From positions 62,001-126,000 of the forward strand of contig NZ_JAOEGB010000006.1 in NCBI RefSeq assembly GCF_025420585.1: a stretch of 64,000 nucleotides of DNA. Reading direction: 5' to 3'. Position 1 is the first letter of the stretch, and each line of letters begins with the position of its first letter. Below, piece after piece: positions 16,395 to 25,415 of this stretch. The notes under the pieces are model-generated. The model was given only the letters and a program-made list of their open reading frames with translations, was not told the DNA's origin and ran no database searches. The position numbers were made by a program, and so were the translations under genes. The DNA comes from Planotetraspora sp. A-T 1434 (lineage in GTDB: Bacteria > Actinomycetota > Actinomycetes > Streptosporangiales > Streptosporangiaceae).

Positions 16395-17816
16395 TTATCC
16401 ACTCACCGTGGGGGTCAGCGGAGCCGCCTCCGCGTGTTCACCGGCCGTCACGTGGACGGGACGCGGCACCAGCATCGCGGCGACGGCGCCCAGCAGCACG
16501 ATCGCGGTCCCGACCCACAGAGCCGGGTGCAGACCGGCCACGAAGGGCTCCGGCGAGCCGTAGCTCCCCGTCCGAGCGAAGACCGCCGACAGCACGGCCA
16601 CGCCCAGCACCACGCCGAACTGCCGCATCGCGTTGTTGACGCCGGAGGCCAGCCCCTCCTCGGCGGTGGAGACGAAGTCCATGGTCACGCGGGCGGCCAG
16701 GGCGAAGAACAGCCCCATGCCGATGCCGGCCACCACCATCCCGGGGAGCAGCATGCCGTACGCGACGTCCTTCGCGGAGACCAGCGCGAACCAGGCCAGC
16801 GCCGCGGCCTGGAGCAATGCCCCCGCCGTCAGCAACCGTCGCGGCCCGATCCGATCACCGAACACGCCCGCCAGGGGCGCGACCAGCAGCGGCATCATGG
16901 TCCACGGCAGGGTCATCGCACCGGCCCGCAGCGGCGAGTGGCCCAGGGCGTTCTGCAGGAACTGGGTCAGCAGGAAGACCGCGCCGAACATACCGCCCTG
17001 GACCAGTAGCGCGAGCGCGTTGGACAGAGTGAAGCCGCGGCTGCGGAACAGACGCGGCGGGATGATGGGGAAGGCGGCGCGCTGCTCCCACCACACGAAG
17101 GCGACCAGAACCGCGAACCCTGCCAGGATGGACAGCTCCACCTGCGGGTGCAGCCAGCCGAGCTGGACGCTGCGGATCAGCCCGTAGACGACGCCGAACA
17201 GTCCGGCCGTGACGAGCAACGTGCCTCGGACGTCCAGGCGGTCGTGCGGGCCCCTGCTCAGGCCCAGCAGCCGTACGGCCAGCGGCGCCAGCACCAGCCC
17301 GATCGGCACGTTGATCCAGAACACCCACTGCCAGTCGCCGTACTCGACCACCAGCCCGCCGATCCAGGGGCCCAGCGCAATGCCAAGGCCGCTCATGCCG
17401 CCGAAGCCCGCGATCGCCAGGCCGCGTTTGGCCGGCGACACCGCCGTCACGACAAGGGTGAGCGCGAGCGGAAAGATCAGCGCGGCACCGATGCCCTGGA
17501 CAGCGCGGGCCGCGATCAGCATGCCGACGGAGCCGGCCGAGGCTGCGGTGGCCGAGGCGGCGGTGAACACCAGCAGCCCGGTCACGAAGACCCGCCGCCG
17601 CCCGAAACGGTCGCCGAGGACTGCCGCGGTGAGCAGGCAGACCGCGTAGGTGAGGGTGTAGGAGTTCACCGTCCAGTCCAGGCCCTCAAGGGAGGTTCGG
17701 AACTGCCGTTGAATCGTGGGCAGCGCCGTGGTGACGACGAGGTTGTCCAGGGCGGTCATGAAAGCCGCCACTCCCGCGATCAGGAATGTGGCGCCGCCGC
17801 CGCTGCGTGAGCTCAT
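16395..17816 (-). CDS. MFS drug exporter, DHA2 (EmrB/QacA) type
   Basis: A 473-residue inner-membrane proton-driven exporter with about 14 predicted transmembrane helices. The N-terminus FMTALDNLVVTTALPTIQRQ, the GDRFGRRRVF loop between helices 2 and 3 and the motif C-like IGGLVVEYGDWQWVFWINVP are hallmarks of DHA2 pumps. It lies 65 bp upstream of the MerR gene on the same strand and diverges from the MMPL gene with shared operator-like repeats between them, so it is probably under MerR control and exports the island product or a toxic intermediate (inferred). Confidence 0.92.
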   Translation of the reverse strand: MSSRSGGGATFLIAGVAAFMTALDNLVVTTALPTIQRQFRTSLEGLDWTVNSYTLTYAVCLLTAAVLGDRFGRRRVFVTGLLVFTAASATAASAGSVGMLIAARAVQGIGAALIFPLALTLVVTAVSPAKRGLAIAGFGGMSGLGIALGPWIGGLVVEYGDWQWVFWINVPIGLVLAPLAVRLLGLSRGPHDRLDVRGTLLVTAGLFGVVYGLIRSVQLGWLHPQVELSILAGFAVLVAFVWWEQRAAFPIIPPRLFRSRGFTLSNALALLVQGGMFGAVFLLTQFLQNALGHSPLRAGAMTLPWTMMPLLVAPLAGVFGDRIGPRRLLTAGALLQAAALAWFALVSAKDVAYGMLLPGMVVAGIGMGLFFALAARVTMDFVSTAEEGLASGVNNAMRQFGVVLGVAVLSAVFARTGSYGSPEPFVAGLHPALWVGTAIVLLGAVAAMLVPRPVHVTAGEHAEAAPLTPTVSG

Positions 17817-17842
17817 GAAGCCTCCCGGGGCCGTTGCGTACC

Positions 17843-17900
17843 GAAGATGGATAGTGGATAGTTGTACTTACGGTAATTATAGATAGCGGAACTTTCTACT
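17843..17900. promoter_or_regulatory. MFS/MMPL divergent promoter with repeated operator motifs
   Basis: This 105-bp divergent spacer is unusually AT-rich. It contains GATAGTGGATAG (17850-17861), also found at 26800-26811, and TAGATAGCGG (17880-17889), also found at 16376 and, inverted, at 26846. MerR regulators act on such closely spaced elements inside promoters. Both flanking genes encode exporters. Confidence 0.6.
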
Positions 17901-17921
17901 CTTGACAGACAGGGGCGGTTC

Positions 17922-20066
17922 ATGTTCAGCACTCTGGGCAACTTCGTGGTACGACGGCGCCTCTGGATCGTGATAGGCGCCCTGATATTCGCGATCGGCG
18001 CGGGCGGCTGGGGCTCTGGTGTCTTCGGCGCACTGGGCGGTGGTGCGGGCTTCGACGATCCGGCCAGCGAGTCCGTCCATGCGGACAATCTGCTGGCCGG
18101 GCCGCTCGGCCGGTACGCGAACGACGTGGTGGTCCTCTACGAGGGCGGCACCCTGACAGTGGACGATCCGAAGTTCGCCGAGCCCGTCCAGCGGGCGATC
18201 GCCTCCGTGCCCCGTGACGACGTCGTGCGGCTGGATTCCTTCTGGTCCACCCATTCCGAGAGCTTCGTGTCGAAGGACCGGCATGCCACCTACGTCACGG
18301 TGCAGCTGAATTCCAGCGTCGACCAGGAGCGCGTGCTGATGCTCCGGGCGATCCAGAACAAGTTCAAGGTGGACGGGCTCACCGTCCGCTTCGGCGGCAT
18401 CACCTCGATGACCGACCAGGTCAACCGCCAGACAATGCGGGATCTGCTCTTCGCCGAGGCGCTGTCCATCCCGATCCTCCTGATCCTGCTATTGATCATC
18501 TTCCGGAGCCTGCTGGCCGCCACTCTTCCCCTGATCATCGGCATCGTCGCGGCGCTGGGCTCGCTCGCCGTGCTGCGGGTGGTCACGTTCTTCGCCGACA
18601 TCTCCACCTTCGCCATCCAGGTGGTCACCATCCTGGGGCTGGGCCTGGCCATCGACTACGCGCTGCTCATGGTCACCCGCTTCCGGGAAGAGCTGGGCCG
18701 GGGCCAGTCCCTGGACGAGGCGGTCCAGCGGACCATGGCCGCGGCCGGGCGTACGATCATGTTCTCCGGCCTGGTCGTGGCGATCTCGCTGGCCGGGTTG
18801 ACCCTCTTCCCTTCCAGGTTCCTGCTGTCGATGGGTTATGCGGGAGCCGGCGTGACGCTGCTGGCCGTGCTTGCTTCGCTGACCGTGCTGCCCGCGCTAC
18901 TCCGCCTCGGCGGTCACCGGCTGAACTCGCGCCGCGCACAGGTGCTTCCCGCGCCGCCCGAGCAGGGGCGCTGGTACCGGGTCGCCCACGCGGTGATGCG
19001 ACGCCCGCTGGTGAGCACGCTCGGCATCGTGGCCCTGCTCGTGGGGCTCGGCCTGCCGTTCCTCGGTGTCAACTGGGCGCGGCCGGCCGATTGGGTGCTG
19101 CCCGCCTCCGCCGACGCCCGCGTGGTCACCCAGCAGATGGCGGCCAGGTTCGACGCCGACCCGGGCAAGCTGATGACCGTGGTCGTGGAGTCGGCGCCCG
19201 GCCGCGCGGCGCTCGATGACTACGCCAAGCGGCTGGACGCGGTGGCGGGCGTCAACAGCGCGAGCGTCACCGGGGTCCAGGGGACGCAGGCGCGCGTGAC
19301 GCTGAGCTACTCGCTTGACCCGATGTCGCGTGAGGCCCGCCGGATGGTGGAGGACCTGCGTGCCGTCGCCTCGCCGCCGGGCGCGAAGAGCTCGGTCACC
19401 GGTATGCCCGCCTCGCGGGTGGACATCGTCAACATGGTCACTTCGCGGATGCCGTGGATGGCGCTGTTCGTCGCGGTGGTCTCCTTCGTGGTGCTCTTCC
19501 TGGCCTTCGGCTCGGTCCTGCTGCCGCTGAAGTCCGTGGTGCTCAACCTGCTGTCGCTGTCGGCCTCCTTCGGCGCCATCAAGCTGATCTTCCAGGACGG
19601 CTGGCTCTCCGGGGTGCTGGGGTTCGTCCCGATCGGCGCGGTGGACGTGAACTTCCCCGTGCTGATCGTGGCCATCGCCTTCGGCCTGGCCATGGACTAC
19701 GAGGTCTTTCTGCTCTCGCGGATCCGCGAGCAGTGGGTGCTGACGGGTGATCCCGTCGAGTCGGTGGCGGTCGGCCTGCAGCGCACCGCAAAGATCATCA
19801 CGAGCGCGGCGCTCCTGGTCGTGGTCGTCGTCGGCGGCTTCGCCATCTCCGGCATCGCCTTCATGAAGATGGCCGGGATCGGCCTGGTCATCGCGGTGGT
19901 CGTGGACGCCACCATCGTCCGCAGCCTGCTGGTGCCCGCGACCATGCGGCTCTTGGGCCGGTGGGCCTGGTGGTCGCCACCGAGCCTGGCGCGGCTGTGG
20001 AACAGGTACGGCGTGGGGGAAGGCGAGGTGACTCCGCACAACGGGCAGGTTCCAGCGGAAGTTTAG
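17922..20066 (+). CDS. MMPL-family (RND-type) lipid/metabolite exporter
   Basis: A 714-residue membrane protein with the MMPL duplication: an N-terminal helix, an extracytoplasmic loop, a first six-helix bundle (LPLIIGIVAALGSLAVLRV, GLAIDYALLMVTRFREEL), a second loop, and a second bundle (GLAMDYEVFLLSRIREQW). The paired GLxxDY motifs hold the proton-relay Asp-Tyr pairs. Such proteins export lipids and hydrophobic products in actinobacteria. Next to a chain-building pathway it may export the acyl product. The remnant at 3506-4500 is a broken close relative. The divergent MFS gene shares its regulatory region. Confidence 0.93.
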   Translation: MFSTLGNFVVRRRLWIVIGALIFAIGAGGWGSGVFGALGGGAGFDDPASESVHADNLLAGPLGRYANDVVVLYEGGTLTVDDPKFAEPVQRAIASVPRDDVVRLDSFWSTHSESFVSKDRHATYVTVQLNSSVDQERVLMLRAIQNKFKVDGLTVRFGGITSMTDQVNRQTMRDLLFAEALSIPILLILLLIIFRSLLAATLPLIIGIVAALGSLAVLRVVTFFADISTFAIQVVTILGLGLAIDYALLMVTRFREELGRGQSLDEAVQRTMAAAGRTIMFSGLVVAISLAGLTLFPSRFLLSMGYAGAGVTLLAVLASLTVLPALLRLGGHRLNSRRAQVLPAPPEQGRWYRVAHAVMRRPLVSTLGIVALLVGLGLPFLGVNWARPADWVLPASADARVVTQQMAARFDADPGKLMTVVVESAPGRAALDDYAKRLDAVAGVNSASVTGVQGTQARVTLSYSLDPMSREARRMVEDLRAVASPPGAKSSVTGMPASRVDIVNMVTSRMPWMALFVAVVSFVVLFLAFGSVLLPLKSVVLNLLSLSASFGAIKLIFQDGWLSGVLGFVPIGAVDVNFPVLIVAIAFGLAMDYEVFLLSRIREQWVLTGDPVESVAVGLQRTAKIITSAALLVVVVVGGFAISGIAFMKMAGIGLVIAVVVDATIVRSLLVPATMRLLGRWAWWSPPSLARLWNRYGVGEGEVTPHNGQVPAEV

Positions 20067-20426
20067 GGGCTGGAAATCTACGGGGGCGATTCCGCTGACA
20101 TGAGGATTCGGCATTCAGGTCCGAATAATGCTCTGTCGTTATCGGGTGAATATGATGAAACTAATTGAAAGCCGAGCACTTCCCAGTCCGGGCGAGATTC
20201 TCGCCTGTCGCCGGACCGGCATGGCAGCCAATCCAGCTGATCCCATCAGGGTGCCTATCGCAGGTGATCACGCGTTGCTCCGGCATGCCCTACGGGAAAT
20301 GCCGCAACCGCCAGATCGCCACCCTGCTGTCCAAGGCGGGCAAGCTGGCCACCGCCTCGTCCAACCCCGTCCCACCGCAGCCGCACCGGGCGAAGCCCTG
20401 GACACAGAGCCATGACAGGAGGTCAC
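20067..20426. other. Intergenic region without a convincing gene
   Basis: 360 bases between the MMPL gene and the next membrane protein. The first 100 bases are AT-richer (TGATGAAACTAATTGAAAGC) and may hold a promoter. Short open frames exist, but none shows family features; one contains a CRNRQIATLL stretch faintly like a helix-turn-helix, too weak to call. Confidence 0.4.
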
Positions 20427-21380
20427 ATGCGATCACTTCTCCGCAGCGTGCTCGGCCTGCACCGGATGCTCCTGATCTTCTCCGGTGCGCTCACTGTGCT
20501 CGCCGTGGTGTGCCTCGTCGGCCTGATCGTCGATGATCGCACTCTGCTCGGCGCGCCCGTTTGGCTGAAGCCGTTCAAGTTCGCCGTCTCGTTCTGCGTC
20601 TACTCCCTGACGCTGGCCTGGCTACTGACCCTGCTCAGCCAGGCCTCGGCCCTGGCCAAACGGCTCGGCGACCTGATCGCGTGCCTCAGCATGGTGGGGG
20701 TCGGCCTCATCACCTTCCAGGCGGCGCGGGGGCGGCAGAGCCACTTCAACGTGAGCACCTCGGAAGATGCGGCGATCTTCGGCCTCATGGGAGTCCTGGT
20801 GACCGCCCTGTGGCTGCTCACCATCGCCGTCACCGGGCTGGTGCTCCTGCAGCGAGTCGGCGACCGGCCCACGACCTCAGCGCTCCGCCTCGGGCTCGTG
20901 CTGTGCGTAATGGGCATGGCAGAGGCCTATCTCATGGTGGGATCCACTTCCAACGCCGGTGGCATCTCCGGCGCGCACAGCGTCGGAGTCCCCGACGGCG
21001 GGCCGGGGCTGCCCCTCCTCGGCTGGAGCACCACGGGTGGCGACCTGCGCGTGGCGCACTTCGTCGGGCTGCACGCCATGCAGGCTGTGCCTCTCCTGCT
21101 GGTGGGCTTGCGGGCGCTGAGCGTGAGGCTGCCCGTCCTCGGCGACGAGGGCGTGCGCCTGGGCCTGGTCAGGGTGGCGGGCGCCGGATTCGGCGCGATG
21201 ATCGTGCTGCTCACCTGGCAGGCGCTCAAGGGCCAGCCGTTGATCTACCCCGACTCGACCACCGTCGCCGCCTTCACCGCACTGGTGGCGGTCGTGGCGC
21301 TGACCGCCTCAGCAGTTATCGTCGCGGGCGCCCGGCGCGTCCGGACCCGCCCCCGCCCCCGCCTGAACGCCCTTACGTGA
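20427..21380 (+). CDS. Uncharacterised polytopic membrane protein
   Basis: A 317-residue protein with about seven to eight hydrophobic helices; I do not recognise a named family. Start at 20427 is set by AGGAGGT six bases upstream; an ATG 15 bases earlier would place that site inside the gene. Landmarks: LIVDDRTLLGAPVWLKPFKF near the N-terminus, GRQSHFNVSTSEDAAIFG in a loop, HFVGLHAMQ in a central helix with two histidines, and LLTWQALKGQPL near the C-terminus. The small protein at 30092 repeats the first and last of these landmarks with the middle missing, so the two are paralogues. Function unknown. Confidence 0.8.
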   Translation: MRSLLRSVLGLHRMLLIFSGALTVLAVVCLVGLIVDDRTLLGAPVWLKPFKFAVSFCVYSLTLAWLLTLLSQASALAKRLGDLIACLSMVGVGLITFQAARGRQSHFNVSTSEDAAIFGLMGVLVTALWLLTIAVTGLVLLQRVGDRPTTSALRLGLVLCVMGMAEAYLMVGSTSNAGGISGAHSVGVPDGGPGLPLLGWSTTGGDLRVAHFVGLHAMQAVPLLLVGLRALSVRLPVLGDEGVRLGLVRVAGAGFGAMIVLLTWQALKGQPLIYPDSTTVAAFTALVAVVALTASAVIVAGARRVRTRPRPRLNALT

Positions 21381-21474
21381 GGCCGTTGGCGAAGGCCGGC
21401 ACCCACGACGAGCGGCTGCGACCTGTGATGAACGCAGTCCCTGAGAAAGGGCTACACCCTCGTGACATCGCAGA

Positions 21475-22820
21475 TTATGCGTCGAGCGTGCACAGGACCT
21501 CGCCGTTGGCGACGGCCTGGCCCACCTGGACGGCCAGACCGGCGACACGGCCGGCGCGGTGCGCGAACAGCGGCTGCTCCATCTTCATGGCCTCGAGCAC
21601 GAAGAGCAACTCCCCCTCCTCGGCCATCTCGCCGTCCTCCTTGGCGATCTTCACAATGGTGCCCTTCATGGGGCTGACGACCGCGCCCTCGGCGGCGGGC
21701 GCGCCGCGGGTCCTCGCGGCCCTGTGCCGCGGCCCCGTCAGGGCCCGCTGTGGCGAGGGCGCCGCGAGGCCCGCCGGCATCACGATCTGGACCCGGCGGC
21801 CGTCCACCTCGAGGACGAAAGGCCTCGGTCCCCGCGCCCGGCTCCGGCTCCGCCACGGCGCCCCCGAACGGCTCGATGCCGCCGGCGAACTCCGTCTCGA
21901 TCCACTGCGTGTGGACCTCCAGGCTGGAGGCGAACGCCGGGTCGTTGACGACGGCCCGGTGGAACGGCAGCGTGGTCGGCAGCCCGTCGACCTCGAACTC
22001 GGCGAGCGCCCGGCGGGCGCGGGCCAGCGCCTCGTCCCGGTCTCGCCCGGTGACGATCAGCTTGGCCAGCAGCGAGTCGAACGTCTGGCCGACCACCGTG
22101 CCCTCGACGACCCCGGCGTCCAGGCGGACACCCGGGCCGGCGGGGGGCCGCCAGCGCGTGACGGTGCCGGGAGCGGGCAGGAAGCCGCGGCCCGGGTCCT
22201 CCCCGTTGACGCGGAACTCGATGGAGTGGCCGCGTATCTCCGGGTCCCCGTACCCGATCCTGTCCCCTGCGGCGATCCGGAACATCTCGCGGACCAGGTC
22301 GATCCCGGTGACCTCCTCGCTCACCGGGTGCTCCACCTGCAGGCGGGTGTTGACCTCGAGGAACGACACCAGCCCGTCACCGGCGACGAGAAACTCGCAG
22401 GTGCCCGCCCCCACGTAGCCGGCCTCGCGGAGGATGGCCTAGGAGCTCTCGTACAGCACGGAGCGCTGCTCGTCGGTCAGGAACGGCGCCGGGGCCTCCT
22501 CGACGAGCTTCTGGTGGCGGCGCTGCAGCGAGCAGTCGCGCGTCGAGACCACCACCACCTCGCCGTACTCGTCGGCAAGGCACTGGGTCTCCACGTGGCG
22601 AGGCCGGTCGAGGTATCGCTCGGCGAAGCACTCGCCCCGGCCAAGGCGGTGACCGCCTCCCGCACGGCGCTCTCGTAGAGCTCCGGGATCTCCTCCAGTG
22701 TCCTAGCGACCTTCAGGCCCCGGCCGCCCCCGCCGAACGCCGCCTTGATCGCGACGGGCAGGCCGCCCCGGACCAGCCGTACGGCGACCTCTCCCCGGTT
22801 GGCTTCAGAACCTTGCGCAC
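21475..22820 (-). pseudogene. Decayed acyl-CoA carboxylase alpha chain (biotin carboxylase + BCCP)
   Basis: From a GTG at 22820 the frame reads MRKVL, then loses a base before [12 protein letters not shown]. It jumps directly to [17 protein letters not shown], deleting about 130 residues of the biotin-carboxylase N-lobe. Another shift near 22640 precedes [18 protein letters not shown] stop at 22441-22439 interrupts before [12 protein letters not shown]. The long frame then gives [20 protein letters not shown] and shifts once more near 21810 into the biotinyl domain with [10 protein letters not shown], whose Lys would carry biotin. At least four lesions mean no active enzyme. It would have carboxylated biotin for the beta subunit encoded just upstream. 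Confidence 0.88.
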
Positions 22821-22990
22821 CGTGTCTCCTTCTCCAGCCGCCATCCGGTCTCCACCGACCACCGGGGCGGTGTGGCCGGGGGCGTCGCTTCCCGTTGCTC
22901 CCGTGCCCGCGCGGCCGCCGTCAGGACGGCGAGCACCGCTGCGAGCTGCTCGTCCGTCGGCGCTCCCCGCACGACCGCCACCGGCGTCAT
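22805..22990 (-). CDS. Acyl-CoA carboxylase epsilon subunit
   Basis: A 61-residue protein, [20 protein letters not shown] followed by an Ala/Arg-rich helix and a C-terminal [13 protein letters not shown]. This is the pattern of actinobacterial AccE/PccE epsilon subunits, which stabilise the alpha-beta carboxylase complex. It overlaps the end of the beta-subunit frame by four bases (ATGA) and the start of the alpha-chain remnant. The gene itself looks intact, but both partners are broken, so it is probably no longer functional. Confidence 0.75.
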   Translation of the reverse strand: MTPVAVVRGAPTDEQLAAVLAVLTAAARAREQREATPPATPPRWSVETGWRLEKETRCARF

Positions 22991-24583
22991 GCGGGCGCGT
23001 TGGCGTGCTTGCGGTGCGGCAGGACGGCCTGCTTGCCCCGGAGCGTGGCGAGGGCACCGGCGAACACCTTCCTGGTGTCCCTCGGGTCGATCACGTCGTC
23101 CACCAGGCCGCGCTCGACGGCGTAGTAGGGGTGCATGAGCTCGGCCCGGTACTCCCCGATCCGCTTGGCGCGGGTGGTCTCGGGGTCGGCGGAGGCGGCG
23201 ATCTCCTTGCGGAAGATGACGTTCGCGGCGGCGTCCGCGCCCATGACGGCGATCTCGTTGGTCGGCCAGGCGAACGACAGGTCGGCGCCGATCGAGCGGG
23301 AGTCCATGACGATGTAGGCGCCGCCGTACGCCTTGCGGACGATCATCTGGATGCGCGGGACGCTTGCGGCGCAGTAGGCGTGCAGGAGCTTCGCACCGTG
23401 CCGGATCACCCCGCTGTGCTCCTGGTCGGTGCCCGGCAGGAAGCCCGGCACGTCGACGAACGTCAGCAGCGGGATGTTGAACGCGTCGCACATCTGCACG
23501 AAGCGGGCCGCCTTTTCCGAGGCGTGGATGTCGAGCACGCCCGCCATCGACAGCGGCTGGTTGGCGATGATGCCGACGACGTGGCCGTCGAGCCGGGCGA
23601 GCGCGCAGATGATGTTGGTCGCCCACCGCTCGGCGAACTCCAGGTACTCCCCGTCGTCGACGACCTCACCGATGACCTCGCGCATGTCGTACGGCCTGCC
23701 GGGCTCGGCGGGCACGATGTCGAGCAGGGCCTCGCAGCGCCGGTCGGCGGGGTCCAGGGTGGGCACGACCGGCGGGCTCTCCAGGTTGTTCGCCGGCAGC
23801 AGGGAGACGAGGTAGCGCACGTCCTCAAGGCAGCTCACCTCGTCGTCGTGGACGAATGCCGCCACGCCGGAGCGGGTGGCGTGCACGTCGGCGCCGCCGA
23901 GCCCGTCCTGGGTGATCCGCTCCCCGGTCACGGCCTCGACTACGTCGGGACCCGTGATGAACATCTGCGAGGTGCCCCGCACCATGAACACGACGTCGGT
24001 GAGCGCCGGAGCGTAGGACGCCCCGCCGGCGCACGGCCCGAGCATCACGCTGATCTGGGGGATCACGCCCGATGCCCGGACGGTCATGCTGGAAGATGCC
24101 GCCGTAGCCCGCGAGGCCGGTCACGCCCTCCTGGATCCGGGCGCCCGCGCCGTCGTTCAGGCTGATCAGGGGCGCCCGCGCGGCGTAGGCCAGGTCCATC
24201 ACCTTGTGGATCTTCTGCGCGTGCGCCTCGCCCAGCGATCCGCCAAACAGGCGGAAGTCGTGGGCGTAGACGAACACCTGACGCCCGTCAATCGTCCCCC
24301 AGCCGGTCACGACGCCGTCGCCGTACGGCCGCCGCTGCTCCATGCCGAACCCGGTCGCCCGGTGCCGGCGGAAGCCCTCGATCTCGGTGAACGAGCCCGG
24401 GTCTAGCAGGATCTCCAGGCGCTCGTGCGCGGTGAGCTTCCCCTGGGCGTGCTGCTGCTCGGTGGCGCGCGCGCCCGGCCCCTCGGCCAGCCGTTCGCGC
24501 ATCCGGTCCAGCTCGGCCACCCGGTCCCGCATCGACGTGGGCGGATCTTCGGCAACGACTTTCCTGTCGTCGAGCAGTGTCAT
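22987..24583 (-). pseudogene. Acyl-CoA carboxylase beta chain (carboxyltransferase), frameshifted
   Basis: From the ATG at 24583 one frame reads MTLLDDRKVVAEDPPTSMRD through LTAHERLEILLDPGSF, HDFRLFGGSLGEAHAQKI and NDGAGARIQEGVTGLAGYGG to FQH. Near 24085 the frame breaks. The next frame continues TVRASGVIPQISVMLGPCAG and runs to 22987 with AYGGAYIVMDS and DDVIDPRDTRKVF. The two frames together give a full-length PccB-type carboxyltransferase of about 530 residues, so one indel separates them. It would transfer the carboxyl group from biotin to acetyl- or propionyl-CoA. A sequencing error cannot be excluded for this single lesion, but the partner alpha chain is broken in several places. Confidence 0.88.
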
Positions 24584-24784
24584 TCGCGAAGGCCTTTCGA
24601 CAATTCATCCGGCATTCGGTGGAATGATTTCAAGACGGGCCACCGAGGCAAAGGACGATTACCCTTAGGAGGCACGGCCGTATGTCTTAGGTGACATGGT
24701 CCGGGGGCTCCGCCGAATGATGGGATCGACGATGTGGAGCACACCGCCCGCAATACAGGAGGAGTCTCCTCGTGAGGGCCTCCC
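24584..24784. other. Intergenic region upstream of the carboxylase operon
   Basis: No gene seen. The part next to 24583 should hold the leftward carboxylase promoter. The right part leads into an LLM oxidoreductase stump, so this spacer is probably itself a product of deletion. Confidence 0.35.
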
Positions 24785-24978
24785 CTGAGCGGGCTCATCG
24801 ACGACGAGGTGCTCGACACGTTCGCCGTCGCCGGGCAGCGGAAGACCGCGGCCGGAGGATCTACGACTGTTCGCCGACGTGGCGACCAGCGTCGCGTTCT
24901 CCCAGCGCGACGCCGAGAAGGCTCCCGAGGGGTGGCGGCCGCTCTGTGACGAGCTGCGGCACCTACTCGGGACTTGAG
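24785..24978 (+). pseudogene. C-terminal stump of an LLM-class oxidoreductase
   Basis: The plus strand reads SGLIDDEVLDTFAVAGQRKT, shifts frame near 24855, then reads LFADVATSVAFSQRDAEK and ends DELRHLLGT with a TGA at 24976. This aligns with the C-terminus of the intact gene at 2412 (AIDDSVLETFAIVGGSKEA, GLATSVAFFQSIERSPEE). Only about the last 60 residues remain. Confidence 0.75.
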
Positions 24979-25097
24979 GGGAGAAACAGAGGGGCCGCGG
25001 CGATCCCGGGGCCCCTCACCTTTCGCCGTACTCACCGTGGTGCCGATCTCACTATCACCGCCTTCGGCCAGATGGCCCTTGTAGCCCTCGAACCGCC
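24979..25097. other. Spacer between the LLM stump and the lactonase promoter
   Basis: No gene seen. It carries the end of the LLM remnant and leads into the phased repeats of the next promoter. Confidence 0.4.
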
Positions 25098-25189
25098 GCT
25101 GAAAGGCCGATAAATGCAGGATAAAAGCAACGTGATACCACTTTCGATTCGTTGCCCTGTTCCGCCCACCCGGCGCGTGGTAAGCGTCG
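25098..25189 (+). promoter_or_regulatory. Lactonase-gene promoter with the same phased repeats as the ACP operon
   Basis: Three 11-base units in tandem: GCTGAAAGGCC (25098), GATAAATGCAG (25109) and GATAAAAGCAA (25120). TACCACTTTCG follows at 25136 and TGGTAAGCGTCG at 25178. The last two elements are 42 bases apart, exactly as upstream of the ACP gene (10254 and 10296). The repeat spacing matches SARP operators, which suggests common control by the SARP at 13797-14555. Confidence 0.65.
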
Positions 25190-25415
25190 TCGGCGGGGAC
25201 GGTCCGTGAATTCGAGAGGGCATCCACGGATGACTGTCCATGTCGTCTCCCGCAGTTCACAAGCCCGTCCACCGAGCCGGGTCGTGGAGGGCGTGGCCGG
25301 GCAGCCGCCGGGCTCCAGTACGGCACTGCGGCGAGAAGGTCCTCCCAGGCCGCGCGCCGTGATCACCCTTGACGACCAGCCACCCGATCAGGAACGACGA
25401 GGAAGGCCCACTAGA

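Noticed and set aside
20128-20536. Short plus-strand frames upstream of the membrane protein at 20427
   Set aside because: They lack a ribosome binding site and any family signature; the CRNRQIATLL stretch is too short to call a LuxR or transposase remnant.
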